Assembly: GCA_949130495.1 (NCBI GenBank)
Contig: OX422207.1
Location: 712,104,456 to 712,168,455, forward strand
Direction of reading: 5' to 3'
Length of the DNA: 64,000 nucleotides
From: Sambucus nigra
Lineage: Eukaryota; Streptophyta; Magnoliopsida; Dipsacales; Adoxaceae
Shown here: positions 47,411-59,172 of the stretch, in pieces
Numbering within the stretch: the stretch's first letter is position 1
Layout of the letters: the number at the start of each line of letters is the position of its first letter
Program-made: the position numbers and the translations under genes
The notes under the pieces: model-generated
What the model saw: only the letters and a program-made list of their open reading frames with translations
Database searches by the model: none
What the model was told of the DNA's origin: nothing

Positions 47411-50407
47411 TGTGACACCCCGACTAATTAAATACCCGGTAGCTACTCCTTTATTAAATTAATTCAAAATGCCATGTTGGCTCAGTTAATAGCATCACTG
47501 TCGAAAACATTTTATTATTACTAACCACCTAGTATTTAAAAAGTAAGTTGCCAAATTTTAATTGAAGACTGATTAACATGCAACAAGTGAAAAGAATAAT
47601 AATAACCCCATTCACCATAATGAAGTAAATAGAATAATCGACACATGATATAAATAAAACTGGAGGAAAAACTCCTCATAACATAATCCCACAACTGAAG
47701 TAAATAATGAAATACTAGATACTGAAATGAATACATGCCAAAGTCTGAAAAACTGAAATGGAAATGTATCTAATAGAACTTGGGCAACATGCCCTACAAC
47801 TGAGGAATACTGAATAAGGAATCCAAATGATATAAGCGTCTAAAAGCAAATCCCTGTAGCTTCCACAAGCAGCTACAGCTCGTCATCAGAATGAGGATCC
47901 TATGCATGGTGACCTTGTGGCTGGGCACCTAAAATGGTTTTACCAAAAAGTAGATTTGAAAGCAAACGGGTCAGAGCTCGAATGTGTATATTTTAAAAAC
48001 CTGCAAGTGCTTTAAAAACATTTAAAACAGTATATGCAAAGTACATGTTAGGACGTGCTCTCACATGATATACTCACCTCTCATCTTACTGTGCACTCCT
48101 AACGTTCCTGTACCCATACATATGTTATCTCGTAACTATCTAAAGAGTTTCTAACACTACTGATCGGTTCACGTTATAAGTTCCATCCTTAACAATTAAA
48201 TAGAGAGTTCTACTTTAATTCCCAAGTTCCCAATTATTAACCAAACCATTTATTTGATAAAAGATCTCTTTTTATCTTTCAAAACATTACCATAATTATA
48301 CTCACAATTTATTATAGTAAATTCCTTCTCGATTAACCGTATATTTTCACATCATAAATATACAATACAAGCACCCAAAGGCTAAGCTGCGGTGCACACA
48401 TACTCTGCTATCCATCCCGGTACATCACGTACATAAGGATTACAAATTCCGAATCTCTCAGGAATTGTTGGAATCAACACCACACACATAAATGGAGGCG
48501 AACATAATTCAATCATATCCATGGTCACGTACATACCTACGCTCCATAGTCAGCTGGCTTATTAACTCACAAATAAGTCATTCTCTTGAACTATGTCCTC
48601 TAGGCACCAATCTAAATCCGGGCAACACAAGGATAAGAAGGTCCTAAGCGAACGTAACCTCCCGTGATAGCAAGTATGGTAGGTATGTCATACACATAAA
48701 GTTATCTACTAAGCATTCACACATATTAGATATTTCAATATTAATAAGGGTATTCTCTACATCATTATACCATTATTCCCAATTCATATATTTCAAGTGT
48801 CCCAACAATATATAAATTAAATAGTCGACACGTCTCACGTCGTAATATCTGAAACTTAAAACCTGTCTCGAATAGACTATTAAGTTCCCATAATTCCCTC
48901 ATATAACATCGCTATACCTAAGGTCCTTACTTCTGCCCCAAACCTTATTTCATCAAATTATTCAAATTTATACTATTAACCCAAATATTATCTCACATAA
49001 CGAATTTCATTAATTTAGAATGATTCCTCAAATTAAATTCCAATTAATGTCCAATCTCAAAATCATGCCTACTGGTCTTCCTTAAAATTTAGGGTAATCA
49101 CAATGTCTCCAATAATATTATCCAAGGGTTATCATCATTAAAATTCAATTAAGGAAAACTTTATTCATTCTGGGAAGGTCGATCGATCGACCTTGACCTT
49201 CGATCGATCGATTGTGGTCGATCGATCGACTGATGAATGTCGATCGATCGATTACACAGGTCTGTTACGGACTGCTTCGTTTTGCAGTTACAGTTTCGTC
49301 CCAATTCACCATTTTTAAGCATGAAACTTCAAGATAAGGTCACTATAACGTTATACTAACATCCTATATCAGTAATAACATTCTAAATCCCATAATTCAT
49401 CATTTAAAGGCTTACTTTGGATTAAAACTACATCAAAATAATTCCCAGATTTCTTCCATTCAAGAACATCATTAAGTTTCTTCTAATTCTACCTTTTGAT
49501 CATCAAGGTTCTGTTTTCAACATATAAATTCGCCCAGAATATACTACATGGAATTCCTACATAAATCATGTCCTTTAACTTTCAATTCATGGGTCTAATT
49601 TATCTCCAAAAATCAATTCCGAAAATTCCTAAACATGGAAACATATCTTGAATTAAAGGAGTTTAAATCACTTGCCTTAATTATCTCAGAATTTGGTGTT
49701 GAATCTTGAAGTCCAGTTGTTCTCCCTCTCACTTTTCTGCAGAATTCTCTTCCTTCTCTCTCTTTCAAGCTCTTCTCAAGGTTTCCTTCTCTCTCTCTCT
49801 CTCTCTCTCAAGCTTTTCCCAAGGTTGAAGATAATGGAATATGGAGTGTGTCTTGGTTTTTGGAAGTTGGGAGTATATTTCAACTCATCCCGTATTCCAT
49901 TAAATCTCTAAGTGGTAGTAGTGGGTTAAGTGGGTTAAGTGGGTTGAGAAATAGTCAGATTTTTAATTCCCATTTTCGTCACTTTTTAATTCCCAAAAAT
50001 GCAATTTACTAAAATGCCCTTTATGATGTCGGTATGGCCCACAAATATCCCGGGACCCAAACTAAACTTCCGGCTAGTGTTTTCTGACTATCTCGACCCT
50101 TCCGGACGCGTTGGCGCACTCAAAATGACCATACGGGTAATGGAACTAAAATTCATTTTTTTAATTATGTAGCACAATACCATGACGTGGCGGTCACACG
50201 CGTCAAGTAAAATTCCCAAATTGCCTTATTTATAACTCACGACAATATCAATATTACCAATATTCATATAATGCCAAGTATGCACATTATAATAAAATAC
50301 TAACTCACATCTCGTTAATATTATTATCCGGATTAATTTCCAATTAATAAACATTTAATTCAATTAATCCCCAAAAATAAATAACGCAGAAAATACGGGG
50401 TATTACA
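47411..50407 (-). mobile_element. Tekay element 5' LTR
   Basis: 2997 bp, near-identical to the 3' LTR at 39564. One difference is an extra CT dinucleotide pair in the CT tract near 49790-49810. Contains the same hairpin, GTGCAC and (TCGA)n cluster at 49175-49253. Confidence 0.95.
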
Positions 50408-51755
50408 CGGGTTATCAGTCCTATACCAAATTAAAACAGGAATCCCAATTGGTTCATCCTTAGCATCACTGTCGAAAAACTTTTTAAAACTTACTAACTA
50501 CCTAGTATTCCAAAAAAGATGGTGCCAAATTTTATCTTTTAATTAAACAACCAAAAACATGCGGAAAGATAATATGAGTCATACACCACGACTGAATTAA
50601 ATCAACTGAATAAAAAATAAACTACATGCCGAATAAACCATCGGTCACCAAAGTAAATAGTCCAATAACAACCATCCAACAACTGAATAAATAAATTTGA
50701 AAACTGTACTGAAAAGTCTGGGTGACAAACCCGAAGTAAAACTGAAACTAATAAATAATTCCTACTCTAGGAAGGATTGAACGATGCGTCTAAACCAAAC
50801 TCTTGCTAGCATCCAGATGTGCCGCAGCTCCGTGTCCCTGGAATAGAATATCATGTTTGGCGTCCCTGTGGCTAGACACCTAAAAGGTTTTGAAAATGAT
50901 TTTATAGCAAGGGTTAGAACCCAAAACATTTTGAAAATATTTAGCAAGTGAATTATCTGCAGTAATTTAAAATGCACGAATGCGCTTCATATTTAAGTTA
51001 GTGTCGCACTCTCTTGAGGACATACTCACCCCTCCACTATTGTGCACACCTAACGGTTACTTTAACCCCACCTAGTTGTACTACCCCGTCCAACTAGTCC
51101 TGGTATAATCTCCCCTTGCCATTCTACTCTAAACCGAGTATTACTATTAATGGGTTATAAGTTATCTCACCAATTAACTTAATTAGTTCCTTTTAAATAA
51201 TATCATATAACCATGACACAAGTTATATAAAATAAATACATCACACACTGTATTATTACCCGCATATAATATTTACTACCATTATATATGTACCTTTACG
51301 ATGGACATCCAAACATATATCGTATGTATATCCATCCCTCCGTGTAAACCCTCGCTGGATGATTTCCTCTAAAGTGCTATCCCACTAGGTGTGCTCACAT
51401 AACCTAGTTACTCAAGTTGGAATTGCTCACCAACCTGGACCAAAATATAAACGTAGTGGAGGTGGTCATATTCCTTCCCTGAAAGTGAGATAAATACATG
51501 ACCCATATACCAGACGCTATGACCTGGGGATATACTCACCCTACTCTTCAAGCTAGGGGATTCACCCACATCGCGCAACCTCCCTTGATAGAACTAGAGT
51601 ATATAAATTAAATAAATATCTAGTCCCTGATATATAATAGCATACACAAAGTACACACATACATATATACTTTCACCACGCCGTATATATATATATATAT
51701 ATAATATAAATCCCGGCTTTACCGTTTATCGAAACCCGTAACACTAGCCTGTATA

Positions 51756-52005
51756 TTCCCGAGTCTATGGTCCGAGTCAAATCAATTAATTTTTCTCAAC
51801 AATTAATTTATTAACTTCCCGAGTCTACGGGCCGACTCTAATTTATTTAATTCACGCACTAATTAATATAATTTTTCCCCCGAGTCTATGGTCCGACTCT
51901 AATATAAATAATTTACACATTAATTAATATAATACCGGCCCAAGTCTATGATTCGACTCTAATTTAATTTATTATCTCAATAATTAATTTAATAATTTGG
52001 TGTCA
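51756..52005 (-). repeat. Four tandem ~60-bp units each with an inverted repeat (inner solo LTR)
   Basis: Units begin near 51758, 51818, 51879 and 51939. Each opens CCCGAGTCTATGGTCCGACTC or close to it, followed by an AATTTAATTAATT-type spacer. In units 2 and 3 GAGTC pairs perfectly with GACTC; units 1 and 4 each have a change (GAGTC again in unit 1, AAGTC in unit 4). Confidence 0.85.
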
Positions 52006-53749
52006 CTTAACCAATATACCCAGACTCGCTCACTTGGTCCATATTTAAATCTCAGAATTAAATTCCTAATATTCGCCCATAACGTGTCACACATTTATTC
52101 CCCCCAAATTTTCCCAAAATTATATCTCCCTATAAGTTCTAGAAGGTATGTCTTGTATTTATCTGTCCATAACTAGATAAGTCTTAAGGGAATTAATTAA
52201 TTTACACCCATAAAAGAAAAAGGTGAACTGCCCAGATTTCAGGACTGTCCATCGATCGATCATTTTCGTCGATCGATCAGGTCAGGTGCTCTTTCGACTC
52301 TGTTTTTCCACCATTGATGAAACCTCCAAGGTTTTATATATTTAATTTAACCTCTAATCCGATCTTTCCCCCACACATACATCTTGAACTTAGGTCCAGC
52401 TCATCATATAGACCTAAAGATATACGAATTTCTTAACGAATTTTATAAATACCGAAATGGGTTTATTCATAAATCTCCAATAATTTGTTCTAAAATCTCA
52501 ATTTCAGATTCTAATTACACCACATAATATTCTCAATTTCTCATGTGAGTTAAATTCCTACACACTGAATCATACCATAACCTCAATTTACTTCTTAATC
52601 GATCTAAGTCATCCAATTTATAAAACCCCCAATTTCATACGATAATCCAACCCAAAAACGAATTTCATATACACCTACTATGATATGAATTGATTATCAC
52701 ATATTTTAAGAATCACAACAGTTAACCACTTGCCTGAAATTGTTCATAGAGTCTGATCTGTTGGGGTAGATAAAGTGTTGATGAAGAACACCCAATTAGT
52801 CTCTTAATTTGACTCCAAAAGATCCCTAATTGGCTTTTGATTAGCTTCCTCTATTTCTCCGCCAAACCCTAGGTTTAGAATTTGCTAATTGCCGTTCAAC
52901 TAGTCCCTCAATTAGGTTTAAAACCCCTAATCCCGTTTTTGGCCACATGGGCCTAATTAAAATGGCCCAAATCACCCCGCATGGGCCCGGCTATGCCCAA
53001 AAATGCCCCGAGACCCGATTACTCCCCCCGGGTACTCTTCTCTGACTATATCGACCCATTCGGACTTAACCGCGCACTCAGAATTGTCATCCGAAATCAT
53101 TTATAACATTCTCCAATTTTGACCTCAAAATGTGACACACGAAATTTCAAACAGTTAAATTTAAAGTCACCAAGTATAAATAATTCTTCCCACTCAAATA
53201 AATTCTCCAAATTATAAATTTAAGTTTCTCCAATTTAAATATTTTTATACCTCCCAAAAATAATTAAGTATTAAATCCTCAAAATTATGGGGTGTTACAT
53301 CTAACACATGCGTTGACTAATATTTTCAGGAATTAAATTGGAGTAGCTGCATAGAAATTTTTGGAGACCCTTCGGAAGTGCAGCAGGAGCTATATTATTG
53401 TTTTAGTAATTTATCTATTCTCCTATTCAGTCTTATTTATTGTGAGAGTATATTTGGGTTTTTAATGGGCATTTCGGTTCCAAAGTTGTCTTGAGAGTTC
53501 AGTTGGGTTTGATTTATTGTAATAATTAAGATATTCAAAGATTGCATGTGACGGACTTTATATCGCACTTTGGTGATAAATGAGTTGGATGTCCTTAATA
53601 TTAGGGATTGATTTAAAATATTTATCTTGTGTATTAAAAATTTATATGTCTCACACCTGTCACATGCTAAGGATGATATTTAATTTATTAACGCCCGACT
53701 TAATTTTGGTGGCGGCCGACGCCAGAATTTAGCGGGGTGTTACATACTG

Positions 53750-54543
53750 ATGGTTGAGACTTAGTTTGTTCAATATTCTGTATTATAAACGATTAGCATT
53801 TTCTGGGGTAGTGGTGTATAATCACGTATTTGTATATTCCACAATTAGTAAAAGATTAACGAAGAATGTATGTAATGTTTAATGCATATTCTATTACTAA
53901 GAGTAAAAAAAGTTAATGTATAAATTTTTATTTTTGATTAAGAACACATTTTTTATTTTGATTAAGAACACTTTTCCCCGTTGTTTTATATCAAGAGCTA
54001 CATATAATGAAACTTAACGACCAGGTATATGTCATCCTAAGATGTGGGTAGGATTTGGAGATGGTTCTTCAACTACAATGTTCAACATGGATGGAGTGAC
54101 CATGTCTTATAATATAAACAAAAAAGTTTATTTAACTTTATTAGAATAAAATTCAATTTTACACCCCTTTTATCTAATTAAATTTATTTTGTACACCATT
54201 TTGTATCTTGGAATTGTGTTATTTTTGAATGATTTAAAATCTTGATTATTGAAAATCAATTTAGAGTGTTTTAATGCATAACAACCATGCTTTTTTTTAG
54301 CAATGGAAAAAAATATATCATAAAATAAATGTGTTATTAAATTTTGTGAGCTTTCGTATATTTTTTGTCAAGAAATTGAAGTACTGAGTTGCTAAATATT
54401 GTTGTTACATACGTAAAATGATGTTAGCATTTCAATAGAGAGAAGTTAAATAATTGCATTTATTTCCCTAGATTTCTAGAATTTTGTGTAAAAAAGGAAT
54501 TTCACAATAGTCTAAATCGCGCATCACGTGGGTTTACATCTAG
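53750..54543 (+). mobile_element. Helitron right segment and 3' terminus
   Basis: AT-rich and non-coding, ending in the hairpin CGCGCATCACGTG (54518-54530; CGCG pairs with CGTG with one wobble) followed by GGTTTACATCTAG. This is the closest match in the window to the known plant Helitron 3' end. Confidence 0.85.
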
Positions 54544-54876
54544 TTCATACTTAAAATACATATAAAAATGCAATTCTTTATTAAAAAAATAAGTTTATCT
54601 ATATGAAAAGTATATTTGGATTGTGTATATGAAAAATTAACAAAGCCAAAGTTAACTAACAAGATTTTTTAATTATAAAAATAACTTAACTGAGGCGTGA
54701 TTCTCGGTCCGTTAAGTCTTATATCTTTCGCAAGTGGTATACTTGAGGTTCGGCATTGAGTGAAACGTGGATGTTGATGAAGTTTTCGGTAACCTCTTGG
54801 ATAAAGACTCAAAGATGTTTTGGAATGGAATTTAGACAATCTATTTTATGGGTCACATCTAGTATACTATCTTACA
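54544..54876 (-). mobile_element. Element X second LTR, right part
   Basis: Continues the LTR broken at 25512. It matches 10795-11102 ('cttaaaatacatataaa', 'cttatat.tttcgcaag', 'attgagtgaaac') and ends CTTACA at 54876 next to a PPT complement. Confidence 0.8.
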
Positions 54877-55673
54877 ATCCCCCCTTTGTCGAATTTTGAG
54901 ACAAAACATCAAAAGGAAAAATTACAAGCAAGTGAAGGAAACCTACCATTTAACGACTCGCCTGGCCAAGGAAAAATATAAAAATAGAAAATTACATTTG
55001 GTGCAAGTAACTAATCACTACAAGAGTCTCAACGATTCTCATGGATCAAAAGAAATTCTTGCATAATACTTTCTTGTCCCACACTAAAAAACTCATCAAG
55101 GTATGAAAGTTAAAAAATAAGACAAGAAAATATGATGATATAGGATTTAGAACATGTGAACATCATATATACCTATATTAAATCCCCCTCAAATATACTA
55201 TACTCCTGAATAAACGTGATCTAGTAACAAATAACACTAGAAAACTAATATTCTTTGATAACTATCCTCCTTTTATCTATAAACTTATTCCCCCCTTTTA
55301 TCACGAAAAGTGACAAAGGAAAGAAATAAGAACATAATGATAATAAAATCAACAAATAGAGGAGAACTATATGACGAGTGAACAATTAAAATGTTAGCCT
55401 AGGCAAGGTATAATCAAATGAATAAATGACCTAAGATCAACAATATTAAATACGCATGGAAAGATACAAATATATCATGCAAAGATATAACTAATGATAA
55501 AAAGTGAGAAGCATTAAAGTAAAAGATAAGAGTTACAAGGATTGCAATAAATGTGATCAGTATAAATTAAAATCCAAAAACTCTTAAACAGACCAACAAA
55601 GCCCGAAAACATAAAGCAAATTACATCTCATATTCCTCTTCAACTTCTTTATAACCTCATGAACATCTTGCAA
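54877..55673 (-). mobile_element. Element X second internal region, left part
   Basis: Begins with the PPT (minus AAAGGGGGGAT) and parallels 11103-11970. Non-coding in all frames. Interrupted at 55673 by the gag-only element and its TSD GGAAT (55674-55678). Confidence 0.7.
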
Positions 55674-56299
55674 GGAATTGAGAACGTGTGTAATATCGAT
55701 TTAAATTAAATTCGCAAGTTTTCAAGAACCCTTATTTAATTAGCGTCTACTTTTAAACCAAATAAAATCAACCCTTAAACATGCATCTAAATCAACCCAT
55801 CAAATATAAAGCATGCGACACAAAGTTAATGAAAAATCCCCGAAGGGCAAAACCTTTTATTTCTAGAACTTTAAAGAATTTACAAGACCATTGACTTACA
55901 TACAACCTGATAATCGCCCACAAGTGTAACGCACGGTGTCTTCGGTAAACCTTCAAAGCAACGGCTAGAAACAGTGTGACATAGAAATACCCACAGGTGT
56001 CGGTTCCTATGTCGGCGGATGGAATTTTCCCTTTCCAGGAGGCCAGCAATGATGAAGAGAACGACTTCTCCACAAGGGTTGAACAAACTCAAAGTTGTGT
56101 TCTTGGGTTACCAAAAAGATTCACAAAGGATTGGAAATTGTGTGAATCAAAAACCTAGAGTCTTGGGCTCAATAGGTGAAGACTTAGAGTATTTAGGACT
56201 CTGAAAATCGTCTTGAAACGTCTTAAAAAACAACTCCCCGAAGTTGGCTTTAAATAAGAAAACTTTGAGCCTAAAAAATCTCGAGCAGATCTGGCGAAG

Positions 56300-56550
56300 T
56301 TTATCCCAGGCAGACCGGTCCGGCTTGGGGGCGAATCGGTCCGATTGACCGGATCGGTTCTTTTATTCTGAGGCGGATCGGTCCGGTTGTGACCGGATCG
56401 GTTCTTTTATTCCGGGCTTCATCGGTTCGCTTGCGGTCCGGGGTATACTGGATCTGCATCAAACGAATCGGTCCGGTTGAGGGTGGACCGGTCCGGTTAG
56501 TCGGATCGGTTCTTTTATTGTAGGCGGACCGGTCCGGTCTGTCAGACTTG
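56300..56550 (-). repeat. CG-rich repeated motifs in gag-only element LTR
   Basis: Repeats of CGGTCCGG and GGATCGGTTCTTTTATT (the latter at about 56353, 56394 and 56503), plus the palindrome ACCGGTCCGGT. The same array is at 59815-60050 in the other LTR. Confidence 0.85.
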
Positions 56551-56681
56551 ATTCATCTTCTTCTTTTGATATTCGGATCCGTTGATGAATTTATGAATCT
56601 TGAATTTCTTCAACGGTGTAACGGCGTGCGACATAATAAATTGTTAATGGACAAAAATGTCCTTACAAATCTCCCCCTATG

Positions 56682-58191
56682 TCTATGCCGGTACATACAT
56701 AAAAACAAAACATCCGAATTATCAAACAACTAAAAATGCCTATACAAATCTACCCTTACATGAACCCAAAACTATAAAGATACAATTGAATAAGACTACA
56801 GCGTTTGCTCTTCAACTCTTTCAGGAATCTCAACACTTTTCTCATCAGGGTGTGCAATCCAATGATAATCCATGTAGTACCTACACACATGAGAAAAAGC
56901 AAAATACCAAGTGACATATCGAGTTTGAAATGAGATAAACATATATACCAATTTATGAGCAAACTCAAACTTTCAAATCTCCCCAATAATAAGATAACTT
57001 TCTCCTCCTTTTTATGATGTCTCCAAATAGACAAATAAGAAGAATGAATCAAACAAGCAAAATCGGGGTGTCACGGTATACAAAAAAAAATACACAAACT
57101 ATTTTTTATTTTTTAAATTTTTCATACAAAGTTAGGATACCCATGTGAACAAATATGATACAAAAATCACACCATGGATTTAGACTCAAACAACCAAGTC
57201 ATGGAAATGGAATGAATGGGTGTGAACACATTCGATAGGTAAATCAACTCAATCAATCATATGTGCACGATGCATACGTGTACTCCTAACGAATGAACAT
57301 CAAAGGTATCCTTAGGTGTAAAAGTTTGTTGAATTTAGATGACATCGTCTTATGCAATCCAACAAATCAAAGTCAAATGATTTCCACACCAATAACGTCC
57401 AAAACTATATAGCGCATTTTCAAGAATTTCAAGGATGTGCAAACCCTTTTTAAATTCTCCAACCAAACACCCTCATATATATTTTCTTTTAGAGGTAATC
57501 TAAATTCTCAAACTTTGGAGAATTGGTGCAAAAACCTAAATGGCCCATAATTTGGCATGAATTTCTTTTTATTGCCATTCAATTTTTTCGGGGCTCTTTT
57601 AACCTCTTTGGACCTCGGATAATATAATTCCTCCATTTTTTAGGTCCAATTTAACGGTGGCTTAGTATTCGCAAAGGCAAAATGAACCTTTCGCAGCCCT
57701 TCCCCGTTTTAAAACAAAGCACACAAACTCACAAAACGGTTTTTAAATGCACAATATCCTTATCAAAATTTTATCGCGCTTGGTTCGTTTTAAGGATAGG
57801 ATTGAAGTGAAAACACCCAACCAACATGTGATAAGACAAGCACAATAATCAAACAAATCCGTGCAAGTGTGCATTAAAGGAAACATGAGTCAAACATGTA
57901 GGAAGTAACACTTAATTACATCTTAATGACTCCAAACATTATAAAGCACATGGATGAATTGACCTATTGTCTCAAAACACTATCAAATAGTCACACGAAA
58001 ATAATGGAATGATGTTGTGACTCGGTCATCCAAAGTGTTCATCCATAAACGGTGCAACCAAAAAAAAAATCTTTTTGTATTTTTCAAAAATTTTCAAAAA
58101 AATATATACAAAAAGTACACATGTCATAACACTAGCAAACAAGTATAAATCATGAAACCACAACTAGTGTATGACAAACATGCAAACACAA
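56682..58191 (-). mobile_element. Gag-only element 3' internal region, non-coding
   Basis: AT-rich, lying between gag and PPT where pol would normally sit. No RT, IN or protease motif was found. A near-palindromic AAAATTTTC...AAAATAT stretch is at 58080-58110. Small frames at 56756-57052 are not credible. Confidence 0.7.
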
Positions 58192-59097
58192 TCATCTATA
58201 TGATATGGCAAGTGAAGAATCATGTGCAAGCAACCGGGAATCAACTTGTCTAAGATCTAGTGCCTCTAAAAGTGATTTTCTAACCCAAATAGACGTGAAA
58301 CATCGTGTGGGGGCTTTGGAAACCACGGGAATACTAGACATAAACTTCCTAGGACTTTTTCCAAGATCAAAACAAAAATGCCTAAGGTGACCTTTCCTAC
58401 CACAATATGAACATGTGTAAACGGGAGGAATGTTACCTAAAGTGTGATCTTTTCTAACATCCTTGGAATTAGTTGACCCTCTAAAACAAATAATGGTTTT
58501 GGCTTTAGCATTAGAAGCATGAGAACAAGATGAGCCATTACCATCACTATCAAACCTACTTGAATAGTTTAAATCATTTTTCAAGTTCAAAATATTTGAT
58601 TCAAGCAACAAATTAGACTCTTCCCAAGACAGGGATTGCTTTTTCAAATTTTCAACAATTTCTAAAATGGTATCCCTCTCCCCCTCAATTAAAGCAAACT
58701 TTTCCCTAAGAGTCTCTTCACGTGCCACAAACTCATTGATTAAAATATTTCTTTCATCTTTGGCACAAACACAAACACAAACCATCGAATTTTTAAGGTC
58801 CTCTAATTCGTTCTCTAAAACAAGGAATCTCTCATCACTCTTCTTTTTGGCAATTTTCAAAGAATCAAAATCAGTACACAAATTACCAAAGTGCTCACGA
58901 CAGATATCACTTTGAGTTTGAAACATATCCAAATATTCAATCTTACTTTTAAAGAGAGAATTTTCTTTTTCCAAAACTTTAATTCTTTTGAAAAGTTTCA
59001 AATTCAAACTTTTTAATTTTTCAGCACGGTTGTGAACTTTTTCAAAAATAGGCTCCTCATTAAATGGGCGTTCCATTGAAAAATTGCGATTTTTCAC
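58192..59097 (-). CDS. Gag-like protein with coiled coil and CCHC zinc knuckle
   Basis: 301 residues, intact ORF. Residues about 20-175 are rich in Leu, Lys and Glu with a heptad-like pattern, predicted coiled coil. A CCHC knuckle CSYCGRKGHLRHFC has C229, C232, H237 and C242. A SVWV-type 'SIWVRKSL' follows, where SIRE gag has IWVPK before protease. The N-terminal capsid domain of SIRE gag is missing: the ORF starts only 76 bp from the PBS. Residues 107-111 (VCVCV) come from a TG-rich microsatellite. The ORF stays open although the LTRs have diverged, hinting at past selection or chance. Likely an RNA-binding, oligomerising gag fragment. Confidence 0.75.
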   Translation of the reverse strand: MKNRNFSMERPFNEEPIFEKVHNRAEKLKSLNLKLFKRIKVLEKENSLFKSKIEYLDMFQTQSDICREHFGNLCTDFDSLKIAKKKSDERFLVLENELEDLKNSMVCVCVCAKDERNILINEFVAREETLREKFALIEGERDTILEIVENLKKQSLSWEESNLLLESNILNLKNDLNYSSRFDSDGNGSSCSHASNAKAKTIICFRGSTNSKDVRKDHTLGNIPPVYTCSYCGRKGHLRHFCFDLGKSPRKFMSSIPVVSKAPTRCFTSIWVRKSLLEALDLRQVDSRLLAHDSSLAISYR

Positions 59098-59172
59098 AAA
59101 ACTGGTTTTTCAAAAAAAACGATATCACACAATTTTGCGGAAAAAGGAATACGCGATAAATTAGCGTAACCT

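Larger units (their letters stand above)
39564..50407 (-). mobile_element. Ty3/gypsy Tekay-type chromovirus, near full length, TSD CGGGT
   Basis: LTRs of 2993 bp (39564-42556) and 2997 bp (47411-50407), both TGTGACACCCCGAC...GGGGTATTACA, flank a 4854-bp internal region with PPT, PBS and gag-PR-RT-RH-IN in that order on the minus strand. The perfect 5-bp TSD CGGGT lies at 39559-39563 and 50408-50412. The IN ends with a chromodomain-like module, and the order and integrase tail fit the Tekay/Del clade. LTRs differ at few positions (for example 'taccggg' versus 'tacccgg' at their starts), so it is young. Three in-frame stops and a gag frameshift make it non-autonomous now. Confidence 0.96.
39534..53299 (-). 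mobile_element. Inner solo LTR, Tekay-like (split by Tekay element)
   Basis: It starts TGTGACACCCCACC at 39534 and ends TTATGGGGTGTTACA at 53299. After removing the Tekay element and one TSD copy, about 2917 bp remain (39534-39563 and 50413-53299). Flanks are TCTGA (39529-39533) and TCTAA (53300-53304), a likely TSD with one mutation. It carries the conserved 22-nt hairpin (50859-50880), GTGCAC (51042-51047), a 4-unit tandem repeat (51756-52005) and a TCGATCGATC pair (52249-52278). The frame at 50762-50977 is within the LTR and not a gene. Confidence 0.85.
37556..53744 (+). mobile_element. Outer solo LTR, Tekay-like, TSD TACTG (split by inner elements)
   Basis: It starts TGTAACAACCCGGG at 37556 and ends GGGGTGTTACA at 53744, with perfect TSD TACTG at 37551-37555 and 53745-53749. 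Own sequence is 37556-39533 and about 53305-53744, roughly 2.4 kb. It is opposite in orientation to its relatives here: the reverse complement of its end ('tgtaacaccccgctaaatt...catccttagcatg') resembles their starts. It carries a TCGATCGATCGA cluster at 37780-37817. An open frame at 39064-39252 lies inside LTR sequence and is not called. Confidence 0.9.
25513..54543 (+). mobile_element. Helitron with about 25.6 kb of nested insertions
   Basis: The left end begins TCTTATATATACTATAAAATG, close to the TC...CTATA start of plant Helitrons. The right end is CTAG (54540-54543), preceded by a short GC-rich imperfect hairpin (54518-54530) and a 9-nt spacer, the standard Helitron 3' signature. The insertion lies between A (25512) and T (54544) with no TSD, as expected. 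Joining the flanks gives AAGAACATTCATACT, which is what the uninterrupted paralogous LTR reads near 10795. Without the nested LTR elements the Helitron is about 3.5 kb (25513-27742, 37116-37555, 53750-54543). No Rep or helicase motif was found, so it is non-autonomous. Confidence 0.88.

Noticed and set aside
5299..53744. A wholly new defence or regulatory system encoded by genes in this window
   Set aside because: All coding traced belongs to known retroelement or LINE families. The unexplained signals are structural motifs in LTRs, reported as findings instead.
25513..54543. An autonomous Helitron with Rep/helicase
   Set aside because: No rolling-circle HUH motif or helicase motif was found in the roughly 3.5 kb of Helitron sequence outside nested elements.
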